From Protopterus annectens (lineage: Eukaryota > Chordata > Ceratodontiformes > Protopteridae), in assembly GCF_019279795.1 (NCBI RefSeq), contig NC_056748.1:606920636-606984635 (forward strand): a stretch of 64,000 nt of DNA. The letters run 5' to 3'. Positions within the stretch are counted from its first letter, which is position 1; each line of letters starts with the position of its first letter. The position numbers and the translations under genes are program-made. Of the stretch, positions 57,670 through 64,000 are shown in pieces. The notes below the pieces were generated by a model. The model saw only the letters and a program-made list of their open reading frames with translations, did no database searches and was not told the DNA's origin.

Positions 57670-60614
57670 TTTTAGGCAAGGTTCAAAGGACAAAACCACC
57701 ACCGTAACAGATACAAGCATACAAAATATGAAGGTAATGCTACTCAATGCTAGAAGTCTAAACCTCAAAATGCACTCTCTCGAGGCACTCCTAAAAATAG
57801 AGAACATAGATATCTGTGCAGTAACTGAGTCCTGGTTCAAGGGTTCAGAGAGCACCCCTGCAACACCAGGCTACAGCTCTTACCACACTTTTCGGCCACC
57901 AAACCAAGACCGAAACACTAAAGGTAGAGGAGTGTCCATATTCACCAAGGATATTCACACTTCCGGGCTAGTTGCCCAACACAATGCATCTGAAATTCAC
58001 CAGGTGCAACTAACACTAGGTAAGACTGCAATCCAAATTGTAGCTTACTACAGATCCCCCACCATGTCCCAAGATTCTCACTACACTTTTCTAAACATAC
58101 TGGAAAATATTAAGATACAACCAAACACCCTAATACTGGGTTAATTCAACTACCCTGCCAATAACTGGGAAAACTACACGGGTACCAACACCTTTTCCCA
58201 ACGGTTCTTGGAATTCATAAATTCCAATGCCCTGGATAAACTAATCCATTGTCCCACCAGGGGCTCCAATATCTTAGACCTGGTCATTACCAACATGGGA
58301 GATAGATGCTCCACACCAGTGGTCACCACCTCATTGGTCAGGTCTGACCATAAGCAAATCACCCTTGACATCCACATCCCACCCCTCAGTAAGGAAACCT
58401 CCGTAAAAACCTTCTCCAAAGCCAACTTCATGTTACTCAAGTCTGAAGTGACAAACTTCATGACACCCATGCAGATGGTTGCTGAAAGTTTGACTGCTGA
58501 ATCCTACTTTAAGGCACTGTATGAGCACATCCACTCATGCATGAATCGTGCCATCCCAAATAGAACCAAGATGCTCTCCTCCAAAACAAGGAAGCCAATC
58601 TGGTGGTCCCCTGCCAAAAACAAACTTTACAACAGAAGAAAGAAACTGTTGCAGAAAAGAGGAAAATCTTAGGATGCAAAAAACTCCCTTACCAGCCCCA
58701 GTAAGAAGCTGAGATCCCTCATAAAATCCTCCAAAGCTAGTTACGAAAATAAAATTGCCAAAGATTCCAAAGACAACCACAAGGCATTCTATAGTTATGT
58801 CAAGAATCTAAATGGCAATGCTCAGATATGCTCTGAGCTACAACAGAATGGCATTAAATATACTGATCCCAAGGATATTGCCAATATCCTGGCAGATTGA
58901 TTTAGTGCCAACTTCACCCCCCTCTCACTCCCTAAAGGGCCTATCTCAATACCAAAAGATTGGCAAATTCTGGTAATCATGGCCACACAGATAGAAACCG
59001 CACTCTCCAAAGCTAAGAATACAGCATCCATGGGACCAGATGACATCCCAGGCTGTATACTACATGAACTACAAAATGAACTGGCACCTCACCTAAGTGT
59101 CATGTTTAATCATAGCCTCACCTCAGGCTTCGTGCCCACTGAGTGGTGCACAGCTACAACTATCCCACTCCACAAGGAGGGATCCAACTTGGATCCTGGG
59201 AACTACCGTCCCATGAGTCTGACAAGCCTGATCTGCAAGGTCATGGAACACATTATCATGGAACTTATAGACAAAGACATTGGCAACCTTCAAACACTGG
59301 ACCCCACCCAGTTTGGGTTCGTGAAGGGCTGATCTTGTTTCCTGAACCTGATTGACTTATTTGAATCAGTCTCCAGAGCTGTGGACAAGGGTAAGGTGGT
59401 CCACACAGCCTATCTGGACCTCGCCAAGGCCTTCAACACCATCCCTCACTCTGGAATCATAGATAAACTTACAAAAGCTGGGCGTAACTCCCTACGTCAC
59501 TCGGGTTGCCAACTGGCTTACTGACAGAACCCAAACTGTAAAAGTAGCCGACTCCAAATCCAGCTCCAGACAAGTGACAAGTGGAATACCTCAGGGTTCA
59601 GTCCTGAGACTGCTCTTGTTTGGCATCTACTTCTCTGAAGTACAGGCCAACACTAAGGGACTATGGCTAACAAAGTTCGCAGATGACTGCAAATTGGGAG
59701 CCATTATTGAATCCCCAAATGATGTGGATATTCTACAAAAGGGCCTTATAGAAACAGATGCTTAGTGCCAGAGCCATGGGCTCAAGCTTAATGTCAAGAA
59801 ATGTATAGTCATCCCCTTTGGGATAAAACATGTACCCATGAATTGCCACATAGGTGGCAGTACACTAAACACTGAAAGTGTGATGAGAGACTTAGGGACA
59901 CAGGTGGACAGTGGTCTCACCTTCTATAACCACATCGCCACAATGGTCAGTAAATCCTTCTGTGTGGCACACCTCATCACTAAGGGCTTCTCATCTGGAA
60001 AAAAGGTCATTGTCCCACTGTACTCATCCCTCAATAGACCCACTATAGAGTACTGCGCCCCGTTTGGTATATACCTCACAAGACATCTGCAACAGCTGGA
60101 AAGGCCACATAAATACCTCACTAAAAGAATCACAGGCCTAAAGCAGATGCCCTATGCTGACCATCTAAAAGAACTCCAGCTATACTCTGTGGCATATTGT
60201 CTACTCAGAGACAATCTCTACTTAACATACAAGGCCATGTCAAACCCTGAGCTGTTGACATGTTCCATTTAAAGAAATCCCAATCCCTCAGAGCCACATG
60301 CTCCAGGGATCTAAACCTTGTCATCACAATGAACAAAACATGCTGGAGGGATAGGTTCCTGACCAAGAGACTCCCCATACTCTGGAAAAGACTGCACATA
60401 CATGTCAAGCAGAGCGCCTCCTTGGCCCTCTTCAAAAGGAACCTTGATGACTGGATGGGAGATAGGAAATTCACCCCGAGGATCACGTCAGTCACCCTGC
60501 TAGACAGGGGTCCAGGGAAGTAAATATTGTGGCAAGAAATATCCAGGGAATTGTTATGGCTAGGCTTGTATAGGCCCTAGGGCTGATAGCCTAGTACCAA
60601 CCTATGAACCTATA
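57670..60614 (+). mobile_element. CR1-like LINE with the full length of ORF2, decayed
   Basis: The only copy here that includes the ORF2 start: MKVMLLNARSLNLKMHSLEA (57728) and CAVTESWFK of the APE endonuclease. Then TRGSNILDLVITNMGDRCST (58208-58672), TASMGPDDIPGCILHELQNE (58979-59332), TQFGFVKG, SGIPQGSVLRLLLFGIYFSE and KFADDCKLGA (59574-59765), IEYCAPFGIYLTRHLQQLER (59838-60272), and CWRDRFLTKRLPILW with FKRNLDDWMG (60260-60523). Stops interrupt it, for example the GDFNYP motif read as G*FNYP at 58141 and a stop after VKG near 59331, plus frameshifts. 3' end CCAACCTATGAACCTATAA. Preceding ORF1 is absent or off by truncation near 57670. Confidence 0.94.
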
Positions 60615-61277
60615 AATTACTGAGACTCTTCCATCAGTTTCATTATAAATTTGACCCACATGCGTATTCTTAACTGAGCTTTTTAATAATAATGCTAACC
60701 ATGTCGCATGTGAGGTGCCAGAATTTTTGGCTGCTTTTAGATGTACATGTTTCTTCTCAATATTGTAATCTGATTCTATTGTTGTACAAACTTCATGCAA
60801 ACAATAAACAACTTATTTTCTTTTTCTAAGAAATGACAGCACCTTATTTTTCATGACAAATGGAATCATATTATTATTATGAAAGAACAGTCTGTATGTG
60901 TGCTTCAGATAGCAAAAGGCCAACAGACCTTCATTACTGATACAAGTTCCAAGAAAAATGTATTCTCTTTTGTGAGACTAAGGACTATTTTGGAAAAATT
61001 GCAATAACATATGCTGTTGATTTCCTGCAGTTATCCTACATTCTGTATACAATTAACTACCTATAGCTACTGAGTATTGTCAGAATATTTAGAGTTATAA
61101 AAATATCTTAGAAATATACATTTTGCTTTAATATCAGCTGATGCCAATGCGTATTTTCATATAACATTATATGGTTGAGGCTATGTATGAATAATTTGGA
61201 TTTACACAACACAGCCAAGTGTATCCAAAGTGTAGATTATTGGTCATGTCAGTTTCTTAATAACTGCATACATATAA
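60615..61277. other. No gene recognised
   Basis: AT-rich unique-looking sequence. Confidence 0.3.
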
Positions 61278-61860
61278 TTGGCGGCTCATGCCATTGGACT
61301 GCAGGACTGCAGCCCCCCCAGTTAAAAAGAACAGTTTAAAAAAATATATATTTATAAACTATTATTTAAATAATACTGCTGGCTGGCGGCTGAATCTGTA
61401 AGGGAGTTTGACTGACTCGCACAGACCCAGAACTCGGACTGCTTATGCTCGGCGAGTTCCGTTTTTTTTTTTACTTAGTCTCTCTAAATGATCTAAATCT
61501 GGACTGCAGTCCAGATAAGGAAAGAAGAAGGCATCAGTGTGATGCCCAGAAGGCTATGCAATTAACCGCACAATAAAACAGAAGGGGGTTGGACTGCTAC
61601 GTCCGCAGTCACATACATGATGCGGACAGCTGTATAGCTACTGATTGATTCTCACTCTCTTCCCGAAAAAGAGAGTGAGAAACAATCAGTACTACTGCTA
61701 GCACAGTGCTTGGATGGTTACTTTCTACGGTGCTACCATTGGTTAAACTTTTTTTTTTTTTTGGCTTGCCTGCTTTGCCTTGCTCTTGCTTGTGAAATGA
61801 GTTTGAGAGACCCAGAACGGACAGTCACTCATTTTTTGACGTAGGGGGAAACAAAATATT
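61278..61860 (+). mobile_element. Possible hAT-type DNA transposon end or non-autonomous relative
   Basis: TTGGCGGCTCATGCCATTGG and the following CTGCAGCCCCCCCAGTT resemble the CAGTGGCGGCTSGT ends of vertebrate hAT elements. The segment is GC-richer than its flanks and holds an 18-base perfect palindrome and a long hairpin. Near 61798-61850 MSLRDPERTVTHF could be a decayed transposase start. The second terminal repeat and 8-bp target duplication were not found. Confidence 0.3.
61639..61690. repeat. Long hairpin (imperfect inverted repeat, ~20-bp arms)
   Basis: ACTGATTGATTCTCACTCTC and its near reverse complement (GAGAGTGAGAAACAATCAGT) flank a loop of about 12 bases, with a single mismatch. 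Confidence 0.85.
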
Positions 61861-63316
61861 TGTATGTTGTTCCATCACAAGCATTTTACTTAGCACAATT
61901 TGGGGTATGTCTTTTCTAAGCAACTATTATGAATACACTGGCAGATGATGTCAAAGTGCTGAATGAGTCCTGTCTAGACTAGACTTGACAAAGGATTTGG
62001 TGAAAAGTGGGAACTTATGGACTTCAAGTACTGCATTACGTTTTAAAGTATTGTTAAGCATTTTTGACAGATTTTACCTCATGCCACTTTTGAAAAGAAT
62101 GCGGTTGGTGTGGTAGTACTGTGCACAGTATTAGCACATAAACATTGGCACTATATAATGTATTAAATATGAAATCTGCTTGTCACACATTTATTTTCTA
62201 ACATCTTTTGAGTTGGCAGTGGTTAGGTATGGTGTCTGAAAACAGCCATGTGGTCATCATGCATATTAAAATAAATATAACTAGGTATATACAAAATAAA
62301 ATGATATTTTCAGACAGGTCTCTGACTTGAGGGCTTCATCTCCAAATTTCTTTGAGGTAATACTCAAACCATATGCCAGTTGTTTCAGCTATATGGCTGC
62401 ATTGATTATTACAGAAAGTGTACACTTCTAAGGAGAGATCAAAAGGACATTTTCCTTTTTTGTCCAGTAGCTTCCAATTTGCTGTAGACTGTATGATAGC
62501 TTCCGACCTGTTAGCACAAGAAATCTGCACAAAGTCTAAAATAATGGGGGGACAAATATGGGAAAAATTAAATACTGCTTTTCATAGCTGTCAACCTTCC
62601 ATCTCCACAGTGAGGGGCATTACCTCTCATAATGTGGAACAAATGGGCAAAATGTGGAACACCTACTAAAAGCTTATTAACAACTTCAAGTAGGCAGCTC
62701 ACAGATGTTTACAATGCACTACTTTATACTTATAAAAAGTTCTTTTGGTTCATTAATATGATTCAGTAGTATTTAGCATGAATATCAGCTAAACAATTCC
62801 TAACACTGAATGAGTGACAAACACTTATGGTGTGGAACTTTGACGAACATAGACTTTTTAACACCCAAAATATGGAAGATTCCTTGTAATGAGGTACACT
62901 TGAGAGGTATGCTCTTACAAACTCAGATACTTGCCAGGATTTGTGTTGTCATGCATTTTGTGAAGGATATGGAGTCTGAAACTCAAATGAATTTTCTGGC
63001 AATATAGGAGATATGCAGATTTAAGGACAGCTTGTCTATGAAGCTTCCTAAATCCTGGATCATGGTGCAATTTTTAAAGTGAATTAATTTATGCTTTACA
63101 GTGCAATTCAGTGTTATTGAAGGTGACTATTCTGCATTTCTTTGTGTTTAGGTTCAGACTGCTTAAAGCACCATTTATTAGTGTGAACAAGATCTAGCCT
63201 AGTGTTAGTGAATTTGTGGAGGGATTAAGTTCAATCTTAGCTATCAATCAGCTGTGAATTTAGTTAGTCAAAGTCGTCTTGCATTTGTCTCTACTACTTC
63301 AAATAAATAGATTCAT
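61861..63316. other. No gene recognised
   Basis: Short ORFs without domains; unique-looking. Confidence 0.3.
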
Positions 63317-63480
63317 TGGTTCATAGATGTTTAGTAGGCTAACGACCACAAGGGTCTTTTTAAGTCTAGCCATGCACCCCAAAAAAAATAATTTTCTCTT
63401 TTCCTTAGATTCATGGTTTCATAAATTCATAGATAATTACTGAGCTAGCTTTCTTTATATGCCATTCTAAGCCTAACCAA
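63317..63480 (-). mobile_element. Two adjoining old CR1 3' tails
   Basis: TTGGTTCATAGATGTTTAGTAGGC...AAGTCTAGCCA (63317-63374) and GGTTTCATAAATTCATAGATAATTA...TAAGCCTAACCA (63415-63480) both match the CR1 3' UTR end on the minus strand, diverged. No coding sequence is attached. Confidence 0.6.
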
Positions 63481-64000
63481 TTTCCTTCCCAAATGTGAGA
63501 ATGAAACTCTGTACCTTGTGTCTGGTGAGTCATATACCTTAAAAATTATTCCAAACCCCAATACATTCCAAAGAGGGGAAGGTCTAGGACAGAAATAGGG
63601 GGAAGGCCACCAGATACATTTTGTTTCTTGGAAAGGGTGCTAATTAAAGAGCTGCGAGTTGGTCCTGCAACTTCAAAGGAGTTTTAAGTTTGGGTTTTGT
63701 CATGTTCAGTCATCCAGCATATTTGTGATAGCAAAATTGATAGAGATCTGCACATATAACAAGATTTTTTGTGATTTGCCGTCGGTGTACAACAGTTTTA
63801 AAAGATATTTAAGGCTTATTTTGATCCTATGTTTATCCAATTGAATCAGTTATGCATTAAGAACTTGTTGGTTTTCAGCTTATTGTAAAGATGTCTAATT
63901 TAGCTGTGTTTATTTATATTATGATGCCTTGTTTTATACTTCCGAACTCTTTTAGATTTTTATGTATAGTTGGTGTACAGCATTTGAAGGATACAACATT
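63481..64000. other. No gene recognised
   Basis: AT-rich sequence to the right edge. Confidence 0.3.

Overview
The window is AT-rich, repeat-dense nuclear DNA from a vertebrate. It carries one intact host gene, a neuropeptide Y receptor of the Y4 type (coding exon 14403-15641, + strand), and no other host coding exon I can defend. The receptor sequence, seven or more copies of one CR1-like LINE family, an RTE LINE, an R4/Rex6-like LINE, tRNA-derived SINEs, Penelope-like elements and long TG/TA microsatellites suggest a non-mammalian vertebrate (amphibian, lobe-finned or ray-finned fish). I cannot name the species.

Layout. 1-840: decayed PIF/Harbinger transposase. 1887-5290: old CR1 copy, minus strand, with traces of both ORFs. 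5680-6254: a 160-bp sequence present twice. 6531-10583: three TG arrays, a 5'-truncated RTE LINE (8407-9430) and a 93-bp minisatellite. 10584-14396: non-coding DNA, probably promoter, 5' exon and intron of the receptor gene. 14397-about 16400: last exon of the receptor with a sense CR1 tail in its 3' UTR. 18076-24600: a tRNA-SINE split by a 6.2-kb Penelope-like element (PLE1). 25299-25565: TA array and SINE. 26364-30384: a second, older Penelope-like element (PLE2). 31105-31172: a lone hammerhead-ribozyme relic of a third Penelope-type family. 32191-42430: LINE fragments of several ages, including a young CR1 nested in an older LINE. 46517-49316: a CR1 copy with an uninterrupted 867-codon ORF2. 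49970-52410: R4/Rex6-like LINE. 55571-60614: two CR1 copies in inverted orientation. 61278-61860: a possible hAT-type end with hairpins. 63317-63480: old CR1 tails.

The most notable structure is PLE1. It consists of two direct ~550-bp pseudo-LTRs around an upstream ORF and an RT/GIY-YIG ORF, preceded (in its own direction) by an inverted 5'-truncated copy, and the whole is bounded by a 15-19 bp target duplication inside a SINE. Each of its three terminal copies holds a well-formed type I hammerhead ribozyme. PLE2 repeats the same architecture with decayed ribozymes, and the 31.1-kb relic shows a third ribozyme. All three share the catalytic core while stem II differs by compensating changes. 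The two Penelope elements also share a conserved core in an upstream ORF of unknown function.
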